NCBI GenBank assembly: GCA_934247225.1
Contig: CAKQJE010000033.1
Coordinates: 1 to 13,705 of the forward strand
Length of the DNA: 13,705 bases
Direction: 5' to 3'
Source of the DNA: an uncultured Clostridia bacterium
GTDB taxonomy: Bacteria; Bacillota; Clostridia; Christensenellales; Borkfalkiaceae
Part shown: one piece after another, positions 1-7,156 of the stretch
Layout: each line of letters starts with the position of its first letter
Numbering within the stretch: the first letter of the stretch is position 1
Notes under the pieces: model-generated
The model's database searches: none
Seen by the model: the letters and a program-made list of their open reading frames with translations, nothing else
What the model was told of the DNA's origin: nothing
Made by a program: the position numbers and the translations under genes

Positions 1-17
1 CGCTATGCGAATAATCT

Positions 18-46
18 ACCGAGGGGTTCCCCTTCGGGGTGTCGGT
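18..46 (-). other. GC-rich hairpin in the putative left-end leader
   Basis: An outer stem ACCGA (18-22) pairs with TCGGT (42-46). Inside it CCCC (29-32) pairs with GGGG (36-39) over a 3-nt loop, and an alternative pairing GGGG (23-26) with CCCC (29-32) is also possible. No T-run follows on either strand, so it is not an ordinary terminator. It lies downstream of the possible minus-strand promoter and could be a leader structure or a dispersed palindromic repeat. I do not recognise an RNA family. Confidence 0.3.
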
Positions 47-113
47 ATAAAGCGCGGAAATAGCGACGTTTTGGCAATGTTCGTATTATTCTTGTCCGGC
101 ATGCCATAATGAC

Positions 114-142
114 ATTATAATATGAAATTATATAAATAACAA
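114..142 (-). promoter_or_regulatory. Possible minus-strand sigma-70-type promoter firing out of the left end
   Basis: On the minus strand TTGTTA (137-142) and TATAAT (114-119) are separated by 17 bp, a good vegetative promoter layout. It would transcribe about 106 nt before leaving the window. No convincing start codon with a ribosome binding site follows, so the product may be a long leader, an RNA or a gene beyond the edge. The surroundings are AT-rich, so a chance match is possible. Confidence 0.35.
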
Positions 143-245
143 TCAATTTTTCGTCGGTTTAGCCTTTATTTTCTAATTTTCATTTACGACTTCCTTTCTT
201 TTGGATTTTATAACGCAATTTTTTCGGAAAATTTACTTCCCACTC

Positions 246-296
246 AAAAAAATTGCGCCCCGAAGCTCATCCTGATTAAAAAGAGCTTCGGGGCGC
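246..296 (-). terminator. Strong rho-independent terminator, minus strand
   Basis: A perfect 14-bp GC-rich stem (255-268 with 283-296) with a 14-nt loop is followed on the minus strand by AA and seven T (246-252). The plus-strand side has no comparable T-run. The nearest minus-strand gene upstream is the XRE regulator ending at 1014, over 700 bp away, so it either ends a long 3' tail of the kinase-regulator transcript or is left over from a lost gene. The 143-254 stretch to its left shows no gene. Confidence 0.75.
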
Positions 297-438
297 GTTT
301 CAGATTTCAGATTTTAACTTTCTTTATTTTCGTTTTGCACCCGTTCCGAAGAATTATCCACGGTTTCCTATGTTTTCTCCGTTTTATCTTTCCCCGAAAA
401 GGATTGAGTCGGCTCTGTTTTTTTGCCGAATTGATTAG

Positions 439-891
439 CCGATTAAAACCCCAACCAAACCCGCAGAAATCAACGGAACGAATTTTTCGAATTTCACGTT
501 TTCGCCCGCGGCGTATCGTATCAGTTTAACGACGAAATACACAGCCGCGGCAAACGCGGGAGTTTCGATCGTTTTCGAAAACGTCAGATACAACGGTCCG
601 CAAGCTATCTACAACCGATACGGCTCAACCACCGTTAAAAACTGCGATATAACCATCGAAAAGAACGGATCGAGTGCGAGCGCGCAGGAATTTTCTTTCG
701 CTTCGGGCGGAACGGTCGCGATAACGGCGAAACAGGTAAATTATTGGAGCAAATCGGTCACCCCTTACACCGCGGCAGGCGGCTTCGACGATATTCCGAC
801 GACCGCGATTTACAAAGCGAACGGCGAAACTGTGACGATAACGCAAACGCTTACGCAAAGCGCGGTTACTATTCCGCCGAAAGAAAAAATG
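439..891 (+). pseudogene. Remnant of a secreted beta-helix (pectate-lyase-like) surface protein
   Basis: One frame is open from just after a TAG at 436-438. From about 500 it reads like part of a right-handed beta-helix surface protein: FSPAAYRI, a stretch with VSIVFENVRYNGPQAIYNRYG, then KNCDITIEKNGSSASAQEFSF. The pattern 'FENV..NGPQAIYNR.G...KNCDITI' resembles the pectate-lyase-like adhesive repeats of Firmicutes surface proteins; this is a family impression, not a search result. There is no start codon with a ribosome binding site, signal peptide or cell-wall anchor, and after about residue 150 the frame turns into low-quality Arg/Lys-rich sequence overlapping the XRE gene on the other strand. 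Both ends appear lost. The 3' boundary is approximate. The 297-438 stretch before it shows no gene. Confidence 0.5.
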
Positions 892-1013
892 TTCGAACGC
901 GCATTTTTTCAATTGTCTGTCCGCCGACAATCCGAAATTTACGAACAACAAAAAAAACGAACCGCAATGCAGTCCGTTTTTACATTTTTATATTACAGAA
1001 ATCAAAAAAAATT

Positions 1014-1256
1014 TTATTCGAAATCCAAATTAGCGAGGTTAAAAATCGAATCGTCGAAAAACTCTTCGAGAGTCATATCGAGTGCATCGACAACCTTCAC
1101 GATTGTAGAAAATTTAACATCGGTATTTACTTCGTTAAAAATATATCTGAGTGCGGAATGCGATAAGCCCGATTTCTTTTCCGGCTGATATTTAGACATT
1201 TTCTTTTTTACTAAGATATCGCCGAGTCTCAAAGCAAACGCTTTATTTAAAGTCAT
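1014..1256 (-). CDS. Small XRE/Cro-type helix-turn-helix regulator
   Basis: An 80-residue protein. The middle (YQPEKKSGLSHSALRYIFNE, about residues 23-42) fits the HTH_3/Cro-C1 recognition region, followed by the usual third helix 'FSTIVKVVDALDMTLEEFFDD' in which 'ALDMTLEEFF' is the typical XRE end. There is no extra sensory domain, so it is a single-domain DNA-binding protein. The ATG at 1256 is chosen over an upstream ATG at 1289 because GGAGGT lies 6 nt before it and the domain begins directly after it. It lies 47 bp downstream of the kinase gene on the same strand and is probably cotranscribed. It may autoregulate the kinase promoter, where a TTGAC-N5-GTCAA palindrome overlaps the -35; this is inference. 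Confidence 0.8.
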   Translation of the reverse strand: MTLNKAFALRLGDILVKKKMSKYQPEKKSGLSHSALRYIFNEVNTDVKFSTIVKVVDALDMTLEEFFDDSIFNLANLDFE

Positions 1257-1303
1257 CCCCGCACCTCCGCGTCTTTTTTTAATGCACATCTTTTTTTGAT
1301 GAT

Positions 1304-2167
1304 TTATTTATAGTTTTCGACTTCCGAACGCGAAGGAACGGATTGCTGCGCGCCTTTTCTCGTGCATGCGATCGACGCCGCTTTACTGCCGAACCCGCAC
1401 GCTTCTTCGAGCGTTTTTTGTTCGGATAACATTGCGACAAGCCCGCCGCAGAACGTATCGCCCGCAGCAGTGGTATCGACCGCGGCGACTTTCATACACG
1501 GATATTTTTTGCTTCCGTTTATATCCGCAATTTCGTAGCCGTCCTTACCGAGCGTGACAACGAGGGTTTTTATTCCCGCGGCGAATAAAGCTTCTTTTCC
1601 GCCGAAAATTTCGCATTCGGTTTCGTTCGGCGTGATTATATCCACGTATTTGAAATACGGCATTATTTCTTTATTGGCAGGCGCGGGATTTAAAACCGTG
1701 GTCAATCCCTTTTCCTTAGCCTTTTTAAGTCCGTAGCCGATTACTCCGACAGGGTTTTCGAGCTGCGTAAGATAAATATCTCCCGCTTTTGCATCCGCAA
1801 GAAATTTATCTATAATTTCTTCCGTAAGGCATGCGTTCGCGCCTTTATCGAGAATAATTCTGTTATCGCCCTCGCTTAAAACTATCACCGCAACGCCCGT
1901 AGAAACTCCTTGTTTTCTTTCGATATTGCTCACGTCCACGCCGACGTTTTTAAGATTGCCGAGAAGCATATCGCCGAATGCGTCGTCACCCACAACGCCG
2001 CACATTTTAACTTTTCCGCCGAGCTTTCCCGCGGCGACCGCCTGATTTGCGCCCTTTCCTCCGCCGTTTACCAAAAATCCGCCTCCCGTTACGGTTTCGC
2101 CCGCCTTAGGCACATAAGGGCTTTCGATACACATATCTGCGTTTAAACTTCCAACGATATAAATCAT
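1304..2167 (-). CDS. rbsK: PfkB-family sugar kinase, ribokinase-like
   Basis: A 287-residue cytoplasmic kinase that phosphorylates a free sugar at the expense of ATP; ribokinase makes ribose-5-phosphate. The N-terminus (IVGSLNADM, residues 4-12) and the glycine-rich sugar-binding signature NGGGKGANQAVAAGKLG (34-50) are those of ribokinases. ITPNETE (178-184) is the conserved NxxE region. DTTAAGDTF (231-239) is PfkB signature 2 with catalytic base Asp237. Length is slightly below the usual 300-310. GGGAG precedes the ATG by 7 nt. It follows the two GH38 genes on the same strand but has its own promoter (2279-2308). A substrate other than ribose, such as another pentose or a ketose, cannot be excluded. 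The gene looks intact, unlike most neighbours. Confidence 0.88.
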   Translation of the reverse strand: MIYIVGSLNADMCIESPYVPKAGETVTGGGFLVNGGGKGANQAVAAGKLGGKVKMCGVVGDDAFGDMLLGNLKNVGVDVSNIERKQGVSTGVAVIVLSEGDNRIILDKGANACLTEEIIDKFLADAKAGDIYLTQLENPVGVIGYGLKKAKEKGLTTVLNPAPANKEIMPYFKYVDIITPNETECEIFGGKEALFAAGIKTLVVTLGKDGYEIADINGSKKYPCMKVAAVDTTAAGDTFCGGLVAMLSEQKTLEEACGFGSKAASIACTRKGAQQSVPSRSEVENYK

Positions 2168-2278
2168 TTCTTTTCTCCCGAAAAATTTTTTAACCCGCGC
2201 GTTTTTTTACCCGCGTATTTCAAAGACATATTGCAAAGCTTCAAATTTGTTTTCAGGCTTTTTACGCTTTTCCTCTAT

Positions 2279-2308
2279 ATTGTATCAAAATATTTGACAA
2301 AAAGTCAA
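2279..2308 (-). promoter_or_regulatory. Promoter of the kinase-XRE unit with palindromic -35 region
   Basis: On the minus strand TTGACT (2303-2308) and TACAAT (2279-2284) are separated by 18 bp, about 110 bp before the kinase start. The -35 is the left half of a TTGAC-N5-GTCAA palindrome (2294-2308), a plausible repressor operator. In the leader (about 2190-2218) an approximate direct repeat CGCGGGTAAAAAA / CGCGCGGGTTAAAAAA occurs. Confidence 0.6.
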
Positions 2309-2336
2309 GCAAATGCAAGTTTTCGATAATACCGAA

Positions 2337-2361
2337 AGCCGAGAGAAATTTTCCCTCGGCT
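2337..2361 (-). terminator. Hairpin after the second GH38 gene, probable terminator
   Basis: AGCCGAGGGA (minus strand) pairs over 10 bp, with one G-U, to TCTCTCGGCT across a 5-nt loop. It lies about 70 nt downstream of the GH38 stop and just upstream of the kinase promoter. The following minus-strand sequence (TTCGGTATTATCG) is only weakly T-rich, so termination efficiency is uncertain. Confidence 0.45.
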
Positions 2362-2431
2362 GACGCGATAAATTCTTTTTATTAAAATGCAAATATGCGC
2401 CTATAAGTCGATTATCGGCACTTTTTTTAGA

Positions 2432-4072
2432 TCAATAAAGATCCGAAAGTTCGCTTTCTTTTATATCTTTTCCGTCAAAAACAAACGTTTTGAATTCAAA
2501 ATCGGCAAATTCTATCTTTATTTTACGACCGCAAATCGCAAGATCGGTTTCGGCGTTGCCATAACGGCCGTTATATAACCTTATGAGATATTTGCCGTCG
2601 TTTAACCTCTTGAACGCGGAAATCACTATGTTCGGATTGCTTAAAACAACCTCTTCGTTTTTGTTATCTCCGTTCCCGTGCGGGAAGAAAGACAACGCGT
2701 ATGGCTTTTGATTAAACTCGTTCGCAAACCTCTCGCATTCCGCTGTATCGTTTACCATAATTCTGAACGAGAAATCGTGCGAGCCTTGCTCTATATTTTC
2801 GACGTATCTCGTTTCGTCGGTAATGAGCGAATGAGAATCGTCCGTCGGGTGAGCGCAATAAGCCGAGCCGTTCAAAAGCGTGAGATACAGATTATCACCC
2901 TCTTTCGACGAACTGTGAACGCCCGAATTATTGTAAACGACAAGGGCTTTATCACCGCATTTTACGCCGACGTATCTGTTGCACGGATATTCGTAACCGT
3001 TGGCAAGATATTCCTCTACCCCGAAAGCCATCTGTGCGAAATATTTTTCGCCTTTCACGGGTAGGGCGAGTTTGAGAGCCTTATACGTTTCGTTCCACAA
3101 AACGTGAATATTCACGTCCGCATAGGGCGCGTCTGTATAGATTTTATAGTTTATAACCGCGTGGCTTTCGCCGAGCAAAAACAGCGATTGAACTTCGGTT
3201 AAAAGTTCGCCCTTTTCCACGACCGTGACGCTTTCGAGATTTTCAAACACTCCTCTTTTCGATAAATCGGGAAGCATCTGCTTGTATTCGCTTTCGGTGT
3301 AAACCCATTTATCCTCGGGCAAATTGTCGTATAAAACAGGGCTTTCGCCGAGTTTTTTTATTCTCCAACCCCACGGATCGCCGTTGTCGTTCAACACGTT
3401 AAGCGCGAACGCGCCGCCGTGATTGCCCACGCCCCACAAAATCAGAATATCGTCCTGATCTTCGTAATGCTTTTCTTTGCGGATGATATTCTCTTTCGCG
3501 TAGCCGTACTGCGAGCAATAAATTGTTTCGTCCTCGAATCTCAACGCCTTAACCGCGCTTCCGTCGTAGCCTTTCCACAAAAACGGACCGTGCGGCAAAT
3601 CTTCTTTTTCGAGCGGGTGAAGCCAAGGCATCGGGCGGCAGAAAACGTAAGAATCGTAGTCGCATTTCTTTAAAATCTGAGGAAGCCCCTTGGTATGCCC
3701 GAAACTATCGAAGTTAAGAGCCGCAGTCGGGCGGGCGTTGAATTTTTCCGCGAAATATTCTCTGCCCGTCGTTATCTGCCTTATAAAGGATTCGCCCGAA
3801 GGAACAAGGCAGTCGGGTTGGACGTACCAACCCCCGATTATCTTCTATTTGCCCCGCTCGGCAAGTTTCTGAATTTCGCCGAACAATTCTTTGTCGTACT
3901 TTTCGATATATTCGTAGAGCAAAACCTCGTTATGGCAAAAAACGTAATCGTATTTTTCGGCGAGTTTTACCGCGCCGTAAAACGTTGCGAGAGCCGCGCT
4001 CGCCCCTTCGTTCCAATCCCATTGCCACACGGGATCGAGGTGCGAATTGCATACTAAATGTAAAGTTTTCAA
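2432..4072 (-). pseudogene. Second GH38 alpha-mannosidase, amber codon plus internal in-frame deletion
   Basis: One frame runs from a TTG start at 4072 (AAAGGAG at 4081-4087, 8 nt before) to TGA at 2432. The TTG is preferred to the ATG at 4105 because it aligns exactly with the ATG of the upstream GH38 (MKTLHLVCNSHLDPVWQW versus MRTIHLICNAHIDPVWQW). Codon 76 is TAG (3845-3847), where the intact paralogue has Trp76 (TGG), a single transition. The frame then continues unchanged with GGWYVQPD, the nucleophile motif NFDSFGH and WGVGNHGG. After HGG (near 3410) it jumps to the C-terminal beta-sandwich at NDNGDPWGW. About 260 codons present in the paralogue are missing, including the AEFHDILPG motif that supplies a metal ligand. 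Without that region it cannot be an ordinary GH38 enzyme even if the stop were read through. It is a tandem duplicate of the neighbouring gene, 39 bp downstream. Confidence 0.88.
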
Positions 4073-4111
4073 TTTTTCAGCTCCTTTAAAGAGACTTCCG
4101 CACACGCGGTT

Positions 4112-6502
4112 TTATAAAATCCTGTCGTGAGAAACGATTATTTCGTCCGTCACCTTAACCGTTAAAATCTCGCTCGGCTCAATCGTTATTTCTTTGACAA
4201 ATCCGTTGACGGTGAGATTGAAAGTCTTCCCGACATTTTCGGGATTGAAAAATCTCATTTCGTAGCCGCCGTTTTCGGTCTTTCTCAAAACCGACATAAC
4301 TATCGGTTTGTCCGTTCTTATCTCGGGATAATCCCCGCCGCAACCCGTCGGGAAAACGTTTAAGGCGTACGGTTTTTCGTTGAAAAGTTGCGCCTCGCGG
4401 ACGATTTCGTCTATCGAGCCTCTCATTATTCTGAAATCGTACTCGTATCTGCCGTTTTCGATTCGTTTCAAGTATCTGTCCTTAGGATAAAGTTCTCTGT
4501 CTCCTATCGGATGAATGCAATATCCCGCTCCCCTTAAAAGCGTTATGTAAATAAATCCGTCCTCGAATTTTCCGCCGTATACGCAGTCGTTTATAACCGC
4601 GAAATAATCGCCTTTTTCGGTTTTTACGCCGCACCATTTATGGAAGCACGCTTCCATTGTTTCGGGTTTGTTTTCTATAACGTACGGACCGTCGCCCATA
4701 GGAATACCTGCGGGAGCGGGAATTTTAAGCCTTATGAGCTTGTTTTTTTCCGCGTATTCGACTATTACCTTGATATCTACAAACTTTTCGTTTTTATAGA
4801 ATTTATACTCCGCCAAAGCGTTTGTTTTTCCTTGCGTGTACAAGCTTTCGATAACGGTCATCACTTCGCCGTCTTCTATGGTATGAACGGGAGCAATTTC
4901 GCCCTCGAAGCCGCAAAATTCCGCGCTTTCGCTTGCCGTCATCGGTCTGAAATCTATCGGATTTTTGCCAAGCTCCGTGAGTTCGGCGTTGCTCATTCCC
5001 CAAGGATCCGCGGTGTCGTCGTACATTTCGAGTTTTACGGCGCCTTTGAGTACGCTTTTTGCTATTAAGTCTTTTTCCGTGTCATAAACGGGCAATTCAC
5101 GCTTTTTTATCGGCGCTTTTTCTACTTTCACAGAAAAACGGGTTATGCCGAGCGGTTTTAATTTACCCGAAAAAACAATTCTTTTTCTCCAATCGAGATT
5201 AAGCGTCGATCTTTCCTTTATCGTCTGGCAGGAAATTTCTTCGCCGTCGAAATAAACGTGCGGTTCGTAGCGATATTCTTCGCTCCAATTCTGATCCGCA
5301 AGCGAAAACTCGACCTCGATAGGCGTTGTGATTTCGAACGGCATATAATTAAATACGAAAACGGGAAACTCGCCGCTTTCCGCGGGTTTATCACTCATCG
5401 TGAGATACAAAAACGCGTCGGAACGATAGTCTTTTATTATTCTCGAAGCCATTGCGAGCATTTCGGTGCCGTCCTGCTCGCCGTCGTCGATGACGGTACC
5501 AGGCAAAATATCGTGAAATTCGGCAAGAAGCAATTTCTTTTCCGCTATTTTAAGCTGCGACAAATCGACTTTAAAACCCGACATTTCCGCAAACGCGAGC
5601 ATTTTTTCGGTTGCGTAAAAGAGGTTTTCCGTTCTTCTGTGCAAGGTTTTGAGCTTTGACATAGAAGAATAGCACCCCGGCATACACGGAATAAGCGAAG
5701 TTCTCACTTCTCCGCCGACGCGTATATCGTCCTCGAATAATTTATCGGGCGAACTGTGTAGAAGTTTAACGCCGTCGATTTTAAGCTCCGCGATATCTTT
5801 TAAATCCTTTCTCGAAGGACCGCCGCCGTGATTACCGACGCCCCACAAAACATAGTCCACGTTTTCGACGTCCGTGTTTTTTGCGGTTTCGCCCGAACCG
5901 AGCATTCCCGTATTTCCGCCGCGGATATAGTCGCCTATTTTCAAAGCGGCTTTTCCGAGCTGAGAATTATACGACGAGCTGTAAGACACGACGATATCGC
6001 TTCCGTCGGGAGCAATCCATTTAAAAAATTTGGACGGATATTTAAACTGAGTCTGTCCGTTCGGTCTGCAAACGAGCATACCCTTATAACCGTATTTTTT
6101 GAGTATCTGCGCTAAGCCCACACTGCAACCGAAAGCGTCGTAATTCACGGCTACGGTCGGCGTTACTCCGAATTTTTCCTCGAAATATTTTCTGCCGACC
6201 TCTATCTGCCTTACTATGCTTTCGCCCGACGGCAACATACAATCGGGTTGCAGATACCAACCGCCCGCAATCACCCATTTGCCCTTTTTAACGAGTTCTA
6301 CTATTTTTTTGAAAAGGTCGGGGGCTTTTTTCTCCACGTCTTCATAAAGAAGAGATTCGTTATGGCAGAAAATGTAATCGAATTCGTCGGCTAAATTAAC
6401 CGCGCTTTTAAACGTTGCGATAGCTGCCGAAATACCCTCGTCCCACGTCCATTGCCAAACGGGGTCTATATGCGCGTTGCAGATAAGATGGATTGTTCTC
6501 AT
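4112..6502 (-). CDS. GH38 alpha-mannosidase, intact
   Basis: A 796-residue glycoside hydrolase family 38 enzyme that retains configuration and uses a divalent metal (Zn in the family) to release alpha-linked mannose. Visible signatures are AHIDPVWQW (10-18, His11 and Asp13 as metal ligands), NYDAFG (120-125, Asp122 the expected nucleophile and ligand), WGVGNHGGG (220-228) and AEFHDILPGT (327-336, His330 matching the HHDA ligand of eukaryotic enzymes). The rest is the C-terminal beta-sandwich domains. There is no signal peptide, so it should act in the cytoplasm on imported oligosaccharides or glycosides such as mannosylglycerate or N-glycan pieces. AAAGGA lies 7 nt before the ATG at 6502. It lies between a degraded lipoprotein gene and a degraded tandem copy of itself and is the only intact hydrolase here. 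The substrate cannot be read from sequence. Confidence 0.92.
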   Translation of the reverse strand: MRTIHLICNAHIDPVWQWTWDEGISAAIATFKSAVNLADEFDYIFCHNESLLYEDVEKKAPDLFKKIVELVKKGKWVIAGGWYLQPDCMLPSGESIVRQIEVGRKYFEEKFGVTPTVAVNYDAFGCSVGLAQILKKYGYKGMLVCRPNGQTQFKYPSKFFKWIAPDGSDIVVSYSSSYNSQLGKAALKIGDYIRGGNTGMLGSGETAKNTDVENVDYVLWGVGNHGGGPSRKDLKDIAELKIDGVKLLHSSPDKLFEDDIRVGGEVRTSLIPCMPGCYSSMSKLKTLHRRTENLFYATEKMLAFAEMSGFKVDLSQLKIAEKKLLLAEFHDILPGTVIDDGEQDGTEMLAMASRIIKDYRSDAFLYLTMSDKPAESGEFPVFVFNYMPFEITTPIEVEFSLADQNWSEEYRYEPHVYFDGEEISCQTIKERSTLNLDWRKRIVFSGKLKPLGITRFSVKVEKAPIKKRELPVYDTEKDLIAKSVLKGAVKLEMYDDTADPWGMSNAELTELGKNPIDFRPMTASESAEFCGFEGEIAPVHTIEDGEVMTVIESLYTQGKTNALAEYKFYKNEKFVDIKVIVEYAEKNKLIRLKIPAPAGIPMGDGPYVIENKPETMEACFHKWCGVKTEKGDYFAVINDCVYGGKFEDGFIYITLLRGAGYCIHPIGDRELYPKDRYLKRIENGRYEYDFRIMRGSIDEIVREAQLFNEKPYALNVFPTGCGGDYPEIRTDKPIVMSVLRKTENGGYEMRFFNPENVGKTFNLTVNGFVKEITIEPSEILTVKVTDEIIVSHDRIL

Positions 6503-6533
6503 TGATTTTTCCTTTTGTCGTTTATAAGTAAAT

Positions 6534-6608
6534 GCTTGTTTATAAACTATATCATTTATATTCTACACAAACAAGCGTTTTCTCTCTTTTTCCGAAAAAC
6601 GCTTGTTT
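6534..6608. repeat. Inverted repeat with three AAACAAGC half-sites upstream of GH38
   Basis: AAACAAGCGTTTT (6569-6581) and AAAACGCTTGTTT (6596-6608) are perfect 13-bp inverted copies with a 14-bp spacer. A third half-site, GCTTGTTT (6534-6541), lies 28 bp further toward the GH38 start. The symmetric pair could be a terminator hairpin for the lipoprotein remnant ending at 6634, but the minus-strand sequence after it (GTGTAG) has no T-run. The third copy and the overlap with the -35 favour an operator. Confidence 0.6.
6546..6574 (-). promoter_or_regulatory. Candidate promoter of the GH38 genes
   Basis: On the minus strand TTGTTT (6569-6574) and TATAGT (6546-6551) are separated by 17 bp. The -10 is good and the -35 poor, typical of a promoter that needs an activator. 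The -35 lies inside one arm of the AAACAAGC inverted repeat, so a regulator bound there would touch RNA polymerase. An AraC protein is encoded in the same locus; the link is inference. Confidence 0.45.
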
Positions 6609-6633
6609 ATGTCTTTATTGTTGATTTTAAGTG

Positions 6634-7140
6634 TTACTTAGCCCAAATACCCGTAGCGTAGAAATCAAACGGAATATTTTGAATTGCGTCATTTCTCCAT
6701 ATATACATATCGCATAACAAATTACTTGCGCTTGTATTATCTCCGACTTGTGTATTTGCGCCGACTTTCCAATCGTCGGCAGCAATTTCTTTAAACGTCG
6801 AATCATCTGCTCCTACTTGCTTAAAGTATACTTTCCATTTTTTTGCGCCTTCGACTTGCTCGGGTATTTTTTTCAACTTTCATAACATACCAAGCATACT
6901 GTCGTAAACAATGGAATAATCGGTCGTTTTGTTGGATTTTACGAATTCTCTGCCGGAATTTTTAACGTTTCTCTCGTGAAGCATGCCCGAAACGTAATGG
7001 GTTCCGATGTCTTCGGTTACCGTTACGCTTTCGCTTGGTTTTTCGCTCTCGGAATTGTCGTTGTTTCCGCAGGACGAGGCAAGCGAAACAAGCATCGTAA
7101 TCGTTAAAATCAAAGATAATATTTTTACGCTCTTTTTCAT
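6634..7140 (-). pseudogene. Remnant of a secreted lipoprotein, opal codon and probable internal deletion
   Basis: GGAGGG precedes the ATG at 7140. The product starts with a lipoprotein signal peptide: MKKS, hydrophobic ILSLILTITMLVSL, then ASSC with Cys24 as the lipidated residue. A Ser/Asp/Glu linker and a short segment (HYVSGMLHERNVKNSGREF) follow that loosely resemble the beginning of DUF4838-type extracellular proteins; this is a weak recollection. At 6880-6882 a TGA interrupts. The same frame continues for 81 further codons, KLKKIPEQVEG to FYATGIWAK, ending at TAA, and looks like the last beta-rich domain of a secreted protein. The two parts together are only 168 residues, so the body of the protein is probably deleted, with the TGA at or near the junction. 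Alternatively these are two unrelated fragments that share a frame by chance. It begins 16 bp after the end of the binding-protein gene. Confidence 0.6.
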
Positions 7141-7156
7141 TTTTCTTCCCTCCTCG

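Noticed and set aside
1..106. A short peptide gene in the left-end leader
   Set aside because: Two overlapping frames begin at ATGs around 100 on the minus strand, but neither has a ribosome binding site and both end within about 35 codons.
335..529. A 64-codon plus-strand frame
   Set aside because: Arg/Phe-rich with no ribosome binding site, and its right half overlaps the beta-helix remnant in a different frame.
625..951. A 108-codon minus-strand frame opposite the beta-helix remnant
   Set aside because: Arg/Phe-rich composition typical of an antisense shadow, with no domain or ribosome binding site.
6569..6608. Rho-independent terminator after the lipoprotein remnant
   Set aside because: The stem is perfect but no T-run follows on the minus strand, and a third copy of the half-site lies nearby, so an operator is preferred. 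A terminator role is not excluded.
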